64,000 bases of DNA from Acinetobacter calcoaceticus ANC 3811 (GCF_000399665.1 NZ_KB976986.1:3342733-3406732); one strand, 5' to 3'. Positions 52,426-61,116 are shown, numbered from the stretch's first letter. The notes: generated by a model not told the origin, from the sequence alone. Made by a program: numbers and translations.

Positions 52426-53229
52426 TTATTTGATTTTTTTAATATAAATATTGATTTTTGATCCATTTTTAATGGCGATAGAATATATATTGTTAGCATG
52501 AAGAACAACCTTGTGGTTGTGATCAATATCTGGGTAATTATTTAATTTATGATAATCAGCATAGTAGGCCGTATATTTTATTGGTGTATAAAATTTACTT
52601 TCACTTTTTGCAAGAGCAACTATTGAAAATGCTAGGAATAAAATAAAAAGCATAAATCCAGAAAAATGTAATGGATTAAAATCATTACTTTTTTTCCTAA
52701 TATGAGGTTCATTTTTTATAAAAATATAAAGAAGAGGTTTAATTAGAACATATAATGTCTCAAGAGAAATTTTAAGTGACCATATCAAGATAGTTGGTAC
52801 ATATATTATTAATCCAATTATAAGTACAATAATTAAGAGTGCTGGAACGTAGCAAAAAAAAGTCCATAAACCAAGTGTTAAATAGAAGTCTGTAGCAGGT
52901 AAGCCTAAACTTGCAGTAATTAAATTTTGTGAAATGACGTTGGAAAGCCAAATAATAAAAATATTTATTAACCAAAACGATGAGTTGTATATTTTAATAC
53001 CTTTGATTCTTTTTTTGTAAATAATATAAATCCAACTAATAAAGCCAAGCTCAATAACCGAAAATGACACCATTAGAAAAAAATTAGAAAATATATTGTC
53101 TCTAAAAGGAAGGAATATAATAAATAAAAAGAAACCAATAAAGTAGAATTTTTTATATAATTCTAGTTTGTTAAAATATTTGAAAGAATCATTAATAATA
53201 CATTTAATTAAAAAGGATTCAATGTCCAT
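52426..53229 (-). CDS. Membrane protein of unknown function
   Basis: A 267-residue protein with about six helices at 27-47, 52-72, 85-105, 120-150, 155-180 and 190-210, followed by a ~55-residue extra-membrane tail ending 'VVLHANNIYSIAIKNGSKIN' that is beta-rich. It converges with the previous membrane gene. It lies 56 nt downstream of cap3 on the same strand, so it may share the CBASS transcript, but no CBASS component of this type is known to me. Confidence 0.6.
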   Translation of the reverse strand: MDIESFLIKCIINDSFKYFNKLELYKKFYFIGFFLFIIFLPFRDNIFSNFFLMVSFSVIELGFISWIYIIYKKRIKGIKIYNSSFWLINIFIIWLSNVISQNLITASLGLPATDFYLTLGLWTFFCYVPALLIIVLIIGLIIYVPTILIWSLKISLETLYVLIKPLLYIFIKNEPHIRKKSNDFNPLHFSGFMLFILFLAFSIVALAKSESKFYTPIKYTAYYADYHKLNNYPDIDHNHKVVLHANNIYSIAIKNGSKINIYIKKIK

Positions 53230-53285
53230 TAGATTTCTCTCATATTATTAATATACATAAATTTATGGTGTTAATAGAAAGTAAT

Positions 53286-53786
53286 TTATAGGAATGAGAT
53301 TGTTTTTAAAATTTTATATCCCATTTTTCCATTATAAATCGCAATCCAATCTTTATGAATATCTCCCATACTGAGTATTAAAAGTAGAAAGGGTTGGCTT
53401 CCCATTTGAGAATCCATTTTCAAGGCTAAATTACGCCAACTTTCTATATCTATTAAAGATGGACTTGGCTTCTCTTGCGGATGAGAATGCCATTCACCTA
53501 AATATTGCATAGTTCCATTAGACTTCATGTGCCATTCATCAACTATTTCTTGATGTTTAGGATCTTGTCTAATAAATCTAATTCTTGATGAAACATCATT
53601 TCGGCCTGGGAATGTCACATCTTTAATCCAAAATCCATTGTTTCCGTATACTTCACCTATTAGAACTCCACCAGCTTCGGGCATATTTTGTTTAACCTGC
53701 CGGAAAGAATCCAATTTAGACAAAATATCTAAATTAAAGCGTATATAAAAATCGGATTTTTCATCTATAAATGTGACATACGCCAT
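53286..53786 (-). CDS. cap3: CBASS Cap3, JAMM deconjugating peptidase
   Basis: A 166-residue JAB/JAMM isopeptidase with Glu38 (MPEAGGVLIGE), His100-x-His102-Pro (GEWHSHPQ) and Asp113 (SLIDIESW), the full zinc site. Cap3 removes the CD-NTase from proteins to which Cap2 has attached it, so it limits or recycles activation. It is five bases downstream of the cyclase gene and translationally linked. Fits type II CBASS where Cap2 and Cap3 occur together. Confidence 0.9.
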   Translation of the reverse strand: MAYVTFIDEKSDFYIRFNLDILSKLDSFRQVKQNMPEAGGVLIGEVYGNNGFWIKDVTFPGRNDVSSRIRFIRQDPKHQEIVDEWHMKSNGTMQYLGEWHSHPQEKPSPSLIDIESWRNLALKMDSQMGSQPFLLLILSMGDIHKDWIAIYNGKMGYKILKTISFL

Positions 53787-53791
53787 TTTAG

Positions 53792-55057
53792 TTAACCACT
53801 TGTCACTGAAGGTAAAACTTTCGCTGTTTGAGAGCTGCTCAAAGACTGCCTAAATATATCTTGTTCAGTAGTTGGCACTTTAGATATTTCAATGTAGTCC
53901 TCATTATAAGGGTAACGATGGCCAAAGGCTTCAATATGGAATTTTAGACAATATTTTTTCTCTTTTGCATTTAAACTATCATTAATTAAATTTAAAAACT
54001 CTGTAGCTTTATTAGAGCAATATTGGCGTTTTTCTTGTTTAATTCGATTAAAATCTTCATTTTCATGGTCTGGAATCGAGCTTTCATATACTGGATTTTT
54101 AAGAGCCTCAGGTAAAATACTCAAAATATTTAAAAGTGTAAGGTCATCACGTTTCTCAATAAACTCATAATTTTGACATGCTATAACCATGAGTAGAATT
54201 GAACTTGGTCCCCCACCTTGAATCCAATGATAATCACGCCATGCTTTTAGGTACCTACAAATAAATCTTAGCTGATTTCCTTCATCTTCTTGTTTGGCAA
54301 TAAAGTTTAAAAACCATTGTCTCACTTGTTCGCAATCACTCTCGCGAAAACTACCATCGCGTTGAGCCATTGTAATCCGTTTAATATTTTCAAGTTCAAT
54401 ATGATCTTTGAACTTTTCTTCATAAAGTAACCCATGGCTTTCGAATTCAAAACTCTCAGATATAGAAGCAGAATCCATAGTGATAGAGTCATATAAATTA
54501 AAATCTTCCAAGCCTATCTGTTTTTTGCGTAAACCAACTTGAAGCTCACTATACTCTTCAAGTGAATCAAACATATCTTTAGGGACTATATAAACTGGCA
54601 CATCTAGATGTGTATACGAATTTACAAGTAATCGGATACAATTCATATTATCTGTAGAATCTAACTGCCAGCCTTCTTCACTTGCCAATTCGTCTAAAAG
54701 ATTTTCGACTGTTGAAAAATAACTTTTCAAAGTTTCTTTAGAATATTCATCACATTCATTAAAAACTTCAGCTGATAAATAAACTCCATAATCAAGATCG
54801 AGTTCTTGTCCCCTATGAGCAGGTAAATTACATAACCCATAAGCCCAAGAACCTTGTATACGGAACTTTGGATTTGGCCCCTCTGGATTGTAATCTTCAA
54901 TAAAATCACGTAATCCAGATTTCAAGCAAGATCTAATTTTTTTACGACATTCATTAAGTTCCTTAATAGTATCTTGGGAAGGTATTAATGCCCTTAAAAA
55001 ACCGTCTTCTAGAGCTCGATAACCCCGATGAGCATTAAAAATAGTAGAATTAGTCAT
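53792..55057 (-). CDS. CBASS CD-NTase cyclase, DncV-like
   Basis: A 421-residue nucleotidyltransferase. The signature Gly69-Ser70 (RIQGSWAYGLCNLP), Asp87 and Asp89 (GQELDLDYGVYL) and the third acid Asp152 ('YTHLDVPVYIVP') fit the cyclase core and resemble V. cholerae DncV in spacing and wording (QGS..., GQEMDIDDGTY, HIDVPMY). The C-terminus is flexible and ends 'VLPSVTSG': a terminal Gly is needed for Cap2 conjugation. Product cannot be read from sequence, although DncV-like (clade A) enzymes often make cGAMP. It lies between cap2 and cap3. Confidence 0.9.
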   Translation of the reverse strand: MTNSTIFNAHRGYRALEDGFLRALIPSQDTIKELNECRKKIRSCLKSGLRDFIEDYNPEGPNPKFRIQGSWAYGLCNLPAHRGQELDLDYGVYLSAEVFNECDEYSKETLKSYFSTVENLLDELASEEGWQLDSTDNMNCIRLLVNSYTHLDVPVYIVPKDMFDSLEEYSELQVGLRKKQIGLEDFNLYDSITMDSASISESFEFESHGLLYEEKFKDHIELENIKRITMAQRDGSFRESDCEQVRQWFLNFIAKQEDEGNQLRFICRYLKAWRDYHWIQGGGPSSILLMVIACQNYEFIEKRDDLTLLNILSILPEALKNPVYESSIPDHENEDFNRIKQEKRQYCSNKATEFLNLINDSLNAKEKKYCLKFHIEAFGHRYPYNEDYIEISKVPTTEQDIFRQSLSSSQTAKVLPSVTSG

Positions 55058-55174
55058 AAAATATTCCTAAAAAATGAAAATAATATTAAGTTATCAATAG
55101 TTTTAACTATTTGAAAATACATTTAATATTTTGGGTTCATATTAAAATAGTCAAGCTAAAATCAAAAAATATAT

Positions 55175-56950
55175 TTACTTACAAAAAGGACAACTTTTTT
55201 GTTTAAAGACCTCAGCCTTCAGGTTCATATTTTTATCTTTAGATAAAGTCGAAGCATAGTGAGTAAAGTAATTAGATTTAAGTGTATTTCCAGCCCAAGC
55301 TAAGAGTACCTCAATTCCCATACTAGCCACATTTAGGCTTGAACTAATTGTATATGGTGTATAGTTAGCACAAGGACGATTTATTCTTATAGTTGATTCT
55401 CTATTCATATCAGGAAGCGGGTAAAAATCATCTGGAGCATTATACCAAAGTGTGGATAGACAATAATGACAACCACCTTTATTATCCAATGATGTAGGAC
55501 TATTCCAGAATGCTTGTACACACTCGCCATTTGCAAAGATCCATAAATGTAATATAGGTACTTGTTTTTCTGGACAGCGTTGTTTATTTAATTCATTTAG
55601 ATATTCTGCGATTTCGAACTTACCTGTAGCATCTATAATTACATCAAATTCTTCATAAAAATCAGTTGATAAGTATTTTATATCTGAATTTTCAAATGAA
55701 ATATTTAATTTGTCATTTACTAAGTATTTTTGATAATTACATTCTAGATAGATTTTTAATGCTTCAGCTTTATTTATACCGAGATAAGTAGCATTTAAAA
55801 AATGTCGACCTAGATTGTCCCTACTTAATTTATCAGAATCAACGAGAGTTAATTTTGAGTTTTCACCAAAACCTGCACCGACTTTAAATAGTGAATCAGT
55901 TAGGTACCCCCCTATAGCACCACAACCTATTTGGAGTATTTTTAAATCATTAAGATTTTCTATATTATTTAAGCTTTGCAAATTTCTTTTAACTAATTTT
56001 TCAAGACTAAAATGATGGCCTATACCGAAGCCTAAATTTTGATTGTTATTAAATTTAAAGTTTTTTAAATTATTATATCTAGCCATTCTAGCTATAGTTT
56101 GTGAATCTAATTTTATTGAGAAATATAAAATAGCTTCTCTATAAACAAATCCAAAAAAGAAATTTTTTTCAAAATCTTTATATAATTTCAATGAAATCAA
56201 TAAGATATTATACCCTGATTGATCCCAAGATTTAATCCAATGAAAGAATTTATCTAATGATTTTATTGAAAAGTCTGCATTCAGGAATGAACTTAATTTT
56301 GGAACATTTTGTGAATCAGGGATAAATATTAATTTTCCATTAAAATTTATATTTTCATCTTTATTAATTACAGTAAAATTTATTGATTTATTTTGTTGTG
56401 TAGGAAGTTCTCCAAAAGATAGGGTTTGAAAAGCTGCTTTATTGATTCTACTGAGGGCAACCCAAGTAGGTTCAATTTCATTATTTAATTGCTCAGAAAT
56501 AGAGGTTGGGCTAATTATTTTTTTTAAAGTTGTTTTTGTTTGATTAACTACAAAATCTATAAATTTAGAGCAGTTATAACGTGGAATAGTAATATCATCT
56601 GCAAATGCATAGCAGATAGAATGCAATATTTTATTGTTTAATTTAAGTTCTGGCTTGGGAGTTATATGAGGTAGAGGGAGTTTTAATATTTTTTCACTGG
56701 GATTAACAATATAGACAATAGGTAAAGAAATAAGCTTTAGATCATATATTCTAATAACTATATCAAAGACATAGTTTTTATCATCAGTATTGATATTTAG
56801 CTCTCCTCTGAAAATGATATCATCACCAGTGAAAAGTATGGAAGCATTATATTTTGTGTCTTTATACATTAACTCATCTAAAGACAAACGGTTGAAATTT
56901 TGTTCATGGAGCGATTGAATTAACTGTTTTCTTCTTAATGAATCGAGCAT
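55175..56950 (-). CDS. cap2: CBASS Cap2, E1/E2-like conjugating protein
   Basis: A 591-residue protein. The N-terminal E2-like fold (about 20-145) contains a candidate E2 cysteine, Cys113 (HSICYAFADDI). The E1-like ThiF domain has the ATP-binding 'LQIGCGAIGGYLTDSL' (342-348 Gly-rich loop) followed by Asp371 and 'DKLSRDNLGRH'. The E1 Cys is likely Cys527 ('NRPCANYTPYTISSSLN'). Two CxxC pairs (494/497 and 587/590) form the zinc site. Cap2 activates the C-terminal Gly of the cyclase and attaches it to a target, priming it for activation. The order effector-cap2-cyclase-cap3 differs from V. cholerae (capV-dncV-cap2-cap3). Confidence 0.9.
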   Translation of the reverse strand: MLDSLRRKQLIQSLHEQNFNRLSLDELMYKDTKYNASILFTGDDIIFRGELNINTDDKNYVFDIVIRIYDLKLISLPIVYIVNPSEKILKLPLPHITPKPELKLNNKILHSICYAFADDITIPRYNCSKFIDFVVNQTKTTLKKIISPTSISEQLNNEIEPTWVALSRINKAAFQTLSFGELPTQQNKSINFTVINKDENINFNGKLIFIPDSQNVPKLSSFLNADFSIKSLDKFFHWIKSWDQSGYNILLISLKLYKDFEKNFFFGFVYREAILYFSIKLDSQTIARMARYNNLKNFKFNNNQNLGFGIGHHFSLEKLVKRNLQSLNNIENLNDLKILQIGCGAIGGYLTDSLFKVGAGFGENSKLTLVDSDKLSRDNLGRHFLNATYLGINKAEALKIYLECNYQKYLVNDKLNISFENSDIKYLSTDFYEEFDVIIDATGKFEIAEYLNELNKQRCPEKQVPILHLWIFANGECVQAFWNSPTSLDNKGGCHYCLSTLWYNAPDDFYPLPDMNRESTIRINRPCANYTPYTISSSLNVASMGIEVLLAWAGNTLKSNYFTHYASTLSKDKNMNLKAEVFKQKSCPFCK

Positions 56951-57061
56951 ATCTTTAATATTTCCTTTATTCTACCAATCTGGAATGGTAGAAATAAAAT
57001 CCTAAATTTTAATAAGAGATATACTAATAATATTTTATTAATATACCTCTTATTTATATAC

Positions 57062-58120
57062 TTATATCTTAGTTCTTACAAAGGGCTTAGCTTTATTTTC
57101 AAAAAAGGTCCGTAAATGAGCTTCTTGAGCAAATTTTTCTGTTGCCATTTGCTTACCTTGACCTAAGAGGTGCTTCAGACTACTACTTGATGCATTATCA
57201 AGAGTAATATCTTTTGATGCTTCATTAGGAATAGTGCCATCTATTTCAATAAAGTTGGTTTTATCAAGTCCATATGGTCTATATTCCCTAATTAACATAA
57301 ATCTATGAAGATTTTGATTCGCAGTCATTGTACTTAAAACTAATCTTTCACCTGTACCCCATAAACTCAAATATCCCTTTTTACATTTTTTTTCTAATAA
57401 TTTAGGTCTGAGACAATAATGTTCATTTAATGTGCCAACATTTAAAATTTTTATGTCTTCAATGCTTATATCAGGAAAATCAAATTTCATATTATGGAGT
57501 ACTTCTTTTAATCCGATGAAACTTGGATTATTTGCAACTAAGCCACCATCTGCAAAGTAAGCTTCTTTATCTGCACAATAATGCGGACTAAAATAAGTAG
57601 GTGCAGCAGAAGTGGCCAGAGCAGCATCTATCAGTTTTAATACACCATCACGCGTAAAAGAAGGATCATGTGGAGTTTTAAAGAAAAAAGGATTTCCACT
57701 TGATAAATTAACTGTAGGAATCATAACTCTTCGATTGAGATCGTTAAAAACTAAGTTTTCATCAATCATACTAAGTATGGTTTTACGCAAAGGAGCGCTG
57801 TTATAAATAGGAAGGAATGGCAAAAGAAACTTCTTTATAAAATATCTATATTTTGGAAAAATTTGAGCAGCATTTTCTTTGAAGACAATTTCTAGATCTC
57901 TCGCACTTTTTCCTGAGGCTAAGCCGAGTGCAAGTATCCCACCAATAGAGGTTCCTGTTATTAAATCAAAATAGTCTCCAATTTTTACGTTTTGTAGATT
58001 ATTTTTAGACTCAATTATCCTTTCAATTTCTGCGAGGAAGCTAATAGTAAATAGTCCTCTAACTCCACCACCATTTAGGCTCAGGACTTTGGCTATCTTC
58101 TGATTATTTTGTGTAAGCAT
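57062..58120 (-). CDS. capV: CBASS effector CapV, patatin-like phospholipase
   Basis: A 352-residue patatin with the oxyanion Gly-rich loop 17-22 (LNGGGVRG), nucleophile Ser58 in GTSIG and the dyad Asp191 in 'YFADGGLVANNPS'. A C-terminal ~100 residues would carry the cyclic-nucleotide response. CapV degrades membrane phospholipids when it binds the CBASS signal (cGAMP in V. cholerae), killing infected cells. It is the first CBASS gene transcribed here, 112 nt before cap2. Confidence 0.92.
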   Translation of the reverse strand: MLTQNNQKIAKVLSLNGGGVRGLFTISFLAEIERIIESKNNLQNVKIGDYFDLITGTSIGGILALGLASGKSARDLEIVFKENAAQIFPKYRYFIKKFLLPFLPIYNSAPLRKTILSMIDENLVFNDLNRRVMIPTVNLSSGNPFFFKTPHDPSFTRDGVLKLIDAALATSAAPTYFSPHYCADKEAYFADGGLVANNPSFIGLKEVLHNMKFDFPDISIEDIKILNVGTLNEHYCLRPKLLEKKCKKGYLSLWGTGERLVLSTMTANQNLHRFMLIREYRPYGLDKTNFIEIDGTIPNEASKDITLDNASSSSLKHLLGQGKQMATEKFAQEAHLRTFFENKAKPFVRTKI

Positions 58121-58268
58121 AAAGTTCTCAAAATTTAATATTTGTACTTTAATTGAGCTTTATTTGTTTTTTTCAAGGCCAATATTTAAGTATATAAAAA
58201 CAATACTTACTAAAAATTTTTTAATTACTTTATTTTTACTTTAAAATTTTAATTGTTAACTGCTAGGT

Positions 58269-58883
58269 TTAATAAAAAGAAACATCCTTTTCCACACAGC
58301 TTCCTGTTTGTATAAATCTAATTCGCCCAGTAGTTTTACGATCTGTATAATAATATCCTGAAAGTTCTAAAGTATTTTTACCATCTATATCGACTTTACG
58401 TATGTCAAAAATAGTAGAGCCAGTATATGAGTTCCAATTAGGATTTTTGGGTAATGAGCGATAAATGTAATAAAGTTTTGGTTCACCACTTTCGACCGTA
58501 GGAGTTGTTTCAAGGGTTAATGACTTTGAGGTTTCAGTATGAATATTGATTTGTGTTTCAAGTAAAGTTTGTTTAATCAATACACGTACAGGTATTTTCT
58601 TATCATTTTCAGTTGTTATCTCACCCTCCCATGTGCCATTTAAGTCAGGATATAAAGAAGGTTTAATTTTTTTCAACAGCTTCCAAAGTGCACGAGCAGT
58701 CATGCTAGTTGTTAAAGCTATAATTACTAATAATGAAATCCACGGTGCAATACTTAAAATTTTAATTATTTGGAAATCATTTAGCCAGTAACTTCTGACC
58801 AACTCATATGCACCAATACTTAAGATAGTCGTCATTGTTGCGACATATCGTAATAGCGATTTAAAATCAATAATTCTAAACAT
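58269..58883 (-). CDS. optE: Panoptes effector OptE (2TM + beta-barrel, Cap15-like)
   Basis: A 204-residue protein with two membrane helices at about 10-32 and 45-68. A soluble beta-barrel starts at about residue 77, marked by 'YPDLNGTWEGEI', the S-2TM-beta/Cap15 signature. Cap15-type barrels bind cyclic dinucleotides and drive membrane disruption. It overlaps the mCpol gene by 8 nt (58876-58883). In Panoptes the effector is held inactive by a cyclic nucleotide made by OptS and released when the signal is lost. As a stand-alone alternative it could be a second CBASS effector, but the overlap with mCpol strongly favours Panoptes. Confidence 0.85.
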   Translation of the reverse strand: MFRIIDFKSLLRYVATMTTILSIGAYELVRSYWLNDFQIIKILSIAPWISLLVIIALTTSMTARALWKLLKKIKPSLYPDLNGTWEGEITTENDKKIPVRVLIKQTLLETQINIHTETSKSLTLETTPTVESGEPKLYYIYRSLPKNPNWNSYTGSTIFDIRKVDIDGKNTLELSGYYYTDRKTTGRIRFIQTGSCVEKDVSFY

Positions 58884-59256
58884 TTGAACTTATTTGTGAA
58901 AAATCATGGATACAACGTTTCCCACTACTTTTCGCAGAAAGTAGCGCTATATATGCTTCTTGTAAGGTTGAGCCAATTCCGGCAGAGAAGTGCAACTCAG
59001 GCTCAGCTAAGGACTCAATAGAATCAAAAATAAATTTCTTATCTATAGCAGATCGATCAATATAACCCGCAACCCCATCAGCTGCGCAGAATATAATATT
59101 AAATCCTTGCTCTCTTAAAAAAATTGAAATTAAATGCGTTTTCTCATTAACAACACGATTGATTCTAGAAAGTTCATAAATGTCATTTTTTAGATATGAT
59201 GAGGTGATCATTTGACCAATATCATCACCATCAATTGTTAAATAAAGCATACCCAT
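58876..59256 (-). CDS. optS: Panoptes cyclase OptS, minimal CRISPR polymerase (mCpol)
   Basis: A 126-residue single-domain protein of the mCpol family, the minimal Cas10-like palm. The N-terminal strand and metal site are 'LYLTIDGDDIGQMI' (Asp9-Gly-Asp11-Asp12). The second strand pair is 'IIFCAADGVAGYID' (Asp60 in the GGDD-like position). The last part, 'FSAGIGSTLQEAYIALLSAKSSGKRC', is the Cas10/GGDEF-type ending. It lacks the other Cas10 domains. It is followed by optE with an 8-nt overlap. OptS is reported to make cyclic dinucleotides that inhibit OptE. The start is ATG 59256 or ATG 59250 (the second has better RBS spacing). Confidence 0.87.
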   Translation of the reverse strand: MGMLYLTIDGDDIGQMITSSYLKNDIYELSRINRVVNEKTHLISIFLREQGFNIIFCAADGVAGYIDRSAIDKKFIFDSIESLAEPELHFSAGIGSTLQEAYIALLSAKSSGKRCIHDFSQISSNV

Positions 59257-59427
59257 TCACTAATCATTGTAATGCTAAGTTAGAGTGGAAGAATAACAAA
59301 ATGCTCTAGGCTTGCCTAATACTTCAATAACCAGAAGATAATTTATATATCTTTAAATCAATAATACTGAATAAGTTTCAATTAATAGATCGTATCAATA
59401 CTTTCTATGAAATTAACTTAATAAGTC

Positions 59428-60072
59428 TTAGAACCACTCTGCTTTATCATCAATTACCATATTAAGAAGTGGTTGCCATTGTTTTTGAATATCAATATAG
59501 ATTTTCTGTGTTTTATCAAAAATACTTAGACCCTGCATAGCTAGTTGTCCATAGGCACTTCTTTCTGAAATCCAAGCGGTAGGTTTATGATCAATTTTAT
59601 TGAAGAAGTCCTGAATATCTCGGGAACCAGAACTGTTTGCTTTAACTCGATTAGCTATAAGGTGAATTTCAACTTTGCCTTTACGTACTCTTTTAATATC
59701 TTGAAGATGTTTTAAAAACCTCTTTGTACTATCAATATCAAAAAAAGATGGTTGTAATGGGATGATGATTGAATGGCTTTCACTAATGAGTTGTTCTGCA
59801 TGATCACCAGATAAAGCTCCAGGAGCATCAATAATTAAATAATCTATATTCTTTGGTGCATCACCAATAGATTTATCATTTCTCCAATCTAAGGTCTCAA
59901 TTTTTACACTTTCCGTAGGGCGGTGTTTTAGCCATTGTAACGATGATTTTTGGACATCTGCATCGGCTAAAGCAACCCGGTAACCTTTAATAGCTAGAGC
60001 TGTTGCAAGAGTGATTGCTGTATTTGTTTTACCTACACCGCCTTTCATGTTTGCAACGAGAAGAGTTTTCAT
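59428..60072 (-). CDS. ParA-like ATPase, intact hybrid gene at the right end of the island
   Basis: A 214-residue ParA/MinD-type ATPase with the deviant Walker A 'NMKGGVGKTNTAITLATA' and Walker B-like 'YLIIDAPGALSG'. Lys10 and Lys15 are the signature lysines. The first ~13 codons (60034-60072) are probably native chromosome, keeping promoter and start; the rest would be island DNA. The left remnant (41604) differs at about a quarter of residues, so the island brought its own allele. Its partner (ParB or centromere) is not visible. It may be an orphan ParA used in positioning or another process. The stop lies at the island's inner side. Confidence 0.88.
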   Translation of the reverse strand: MKTLLVANMKGGVGKTNTAITLATALAIKGYRVALADADVQKSSLQWLKHRPTESVKIETLDWRNDKSIGDAPKNIDYLIIDAPGALSGDHAEQLISESHSIIIPLQPSFFDIDSTKRFLKHLQDIKRVRKGKVEIHLIANRVKANSSGSRDIQDFFNKIDHKPTAWISERSAYGQLAMQGLSIFDKTQKIYIDIQKQWQPLLNMVIDDKAEWF

Positions 60073-60510
60073 AGTTATACGCTGTGGTTCTTAAATTCTA
60101 ATCTTCAACACATTCTATTATTAAAAAAGTAAAAATTGTCGAATTCAAAAAAATTTAATCTAAAGTAGTAGAATTCAAAAACTAGTGTATCTGTTCTGTT
60201 ATGGTTAGCATCTAAAAATTCCATATTTCTTAAAATCTACTATGGTTTTGAAAATTATTATAAGTTATTAATTATAAATAAATTCCATATTTTTTTGTGT
60301 AGTGTGTTTTCCGCATCCACCCTTTTGATTTGCTATAAGTATCGTTTTCATAAATCCAATTATTTTCAGCAGCACATTTGTTTATGTTTTATACCTTAGC
60401 ATCTTTTTATGTGAAGGAGATGACCACATTTGACAAAAGTTTAAGCTGTTTCGTTATTTTAGATATGATTAGATCTGTAATCTTGATTCGCTTTTTTTTA
60501 AGGAAAATTT
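60073..60510. other. Intergenic region upstream of the ParA gene
   Basis: A 438-nt gap with no gene. It contains two identical GAATTCAAAAA strings exactly 30 bp apart at 60141-60151 and 60171-60181, about 70-110 bp upstream of the ParA start. They may be operator or partition-like half sites. The rest is AT-rich and shows no clear open frame with an RBS. Confidence 0.5.
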
Positions 60511-60978
60511 ATGTCTGTATGGCTTGCCATGCTTATTGGTGCTGGAATTGGCATCATTATCACTACTCTTATTTTATCAAACACTCGTAATGGCCGAATT
60601 AAGGCTGAATATGAACAATATATTGCTGAACTTGAACTCGAGCACCAGCAAGCTCTCACTCAAGCACAAAAGAGAAGTGTAAATACAAGCCGTGCAGTGT
60701 TGAAAGGAAAAATGGCAGAACAGTTTGCCCCTATTTTGCCAGAATTTCAGTATCTACCCAGCGACGCAAAATTCATGGGTGATCCGGTGGACTATATTAT
60801 TTTTGATGGATACACCGATTTTCGGGATGGTGACGGTACGGCAGAAGACATCAATATTATTTTACTTGATGTAAAAAGTGGCGGTGCAAGACTCACGAAA
60901 GGCCAGCAGGCCATTGCGCAAGCTGTACAGCAAGGAAACGTTCGTTTTGAAACTTTAAGAATTCAATTGGACGATTAA
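60511..60978 (+). CDS. Holliday-junction-resolvase-like membrane-anchored protein
   Basis: A 155-residue protein from ATG 60511 (AAGGAAAATTT before it). The N-terminal helix (about 4-23, 'WLAMLIGAGIGIIITTLILS') anchors it; a short coiled coil follows (35-60), then an endonuclease-like domain with 'LKGKMAEQFAPILPEFQYLPSDAKFMGDPVDYIIFDGY' and 'INIILLDVKSGGARLTKGQQAI', matching the archaeal-type Holliday junction resolvase-related family (PF10107). The Glu/Asp and 'DVKSG' Lys are the restriction-fold catalytic set. Biological role in bacteria is not settled. Confidence 0.85.
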   Translation: MSVWLAMLIGAGIGIIITTLILSNTRNGRIKAEYEQYIAELELEHQQALTQAQKRSVNTSRAVLKGKMAEQFAPILPEFQYLPSDAKFMGDPVDYIIFDGYTDFRDGDGTAEDINIILLDVKSGGARLTKGQQAIAQAVQQGNVRFETLRIQLDD

Positions 60979-61116
60979 ATAGGAAATTTGAATGCACAAA
61001 AATAGACGAAATTAAGCTGTATTGTTACTAAATTCCGATATTTTTTTCATCACTTAAGGCTACTATAAATTGAAGATCTTTTTAATTTGATCTAGCAATA
61101 TTCGAGGTGTAACGCG

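Larger units (their letters stand above)
42214..60036. mobile_element. Recombinase-driven genomic island inserted in the parA P-loop
   Basis: The boundaries are inferred from parA. On the left, homology to the intact gene ends at the P-loop codons (42201-42212). On the right, the same codons are at 60025-60036 of the intact copy. The string CTACAC occurs at both junctions (42214-42219 and 60033-60038). The interior is strongly AT-rich, starts with four recombination genes at its left end, and carries defence genes. The right end supplies a diverged parA body that joins in frame to the native start codons, restoring the target. Size is about 17.8 kb. Confidence 0.78.

Noticed and set aside
58876..59256. 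CRISPR type III component, because the protein resembles Cas10
   Set aside because: No Cas genes, no repeats and no array lie nearby, and the protein is only 126 residues. mCpol with a 2TM effector explains it better.
42214..60036. Prophage
   Set aside because: No capsid, tail, terminase or lysis genes; only recombinases and defence cargo.
60378..60590. Open frame before the HJR-like gene
   Set aside because: It overlaps the well-supported gene at 60511 in another frame, lacks a RBS and looks like chance coding.
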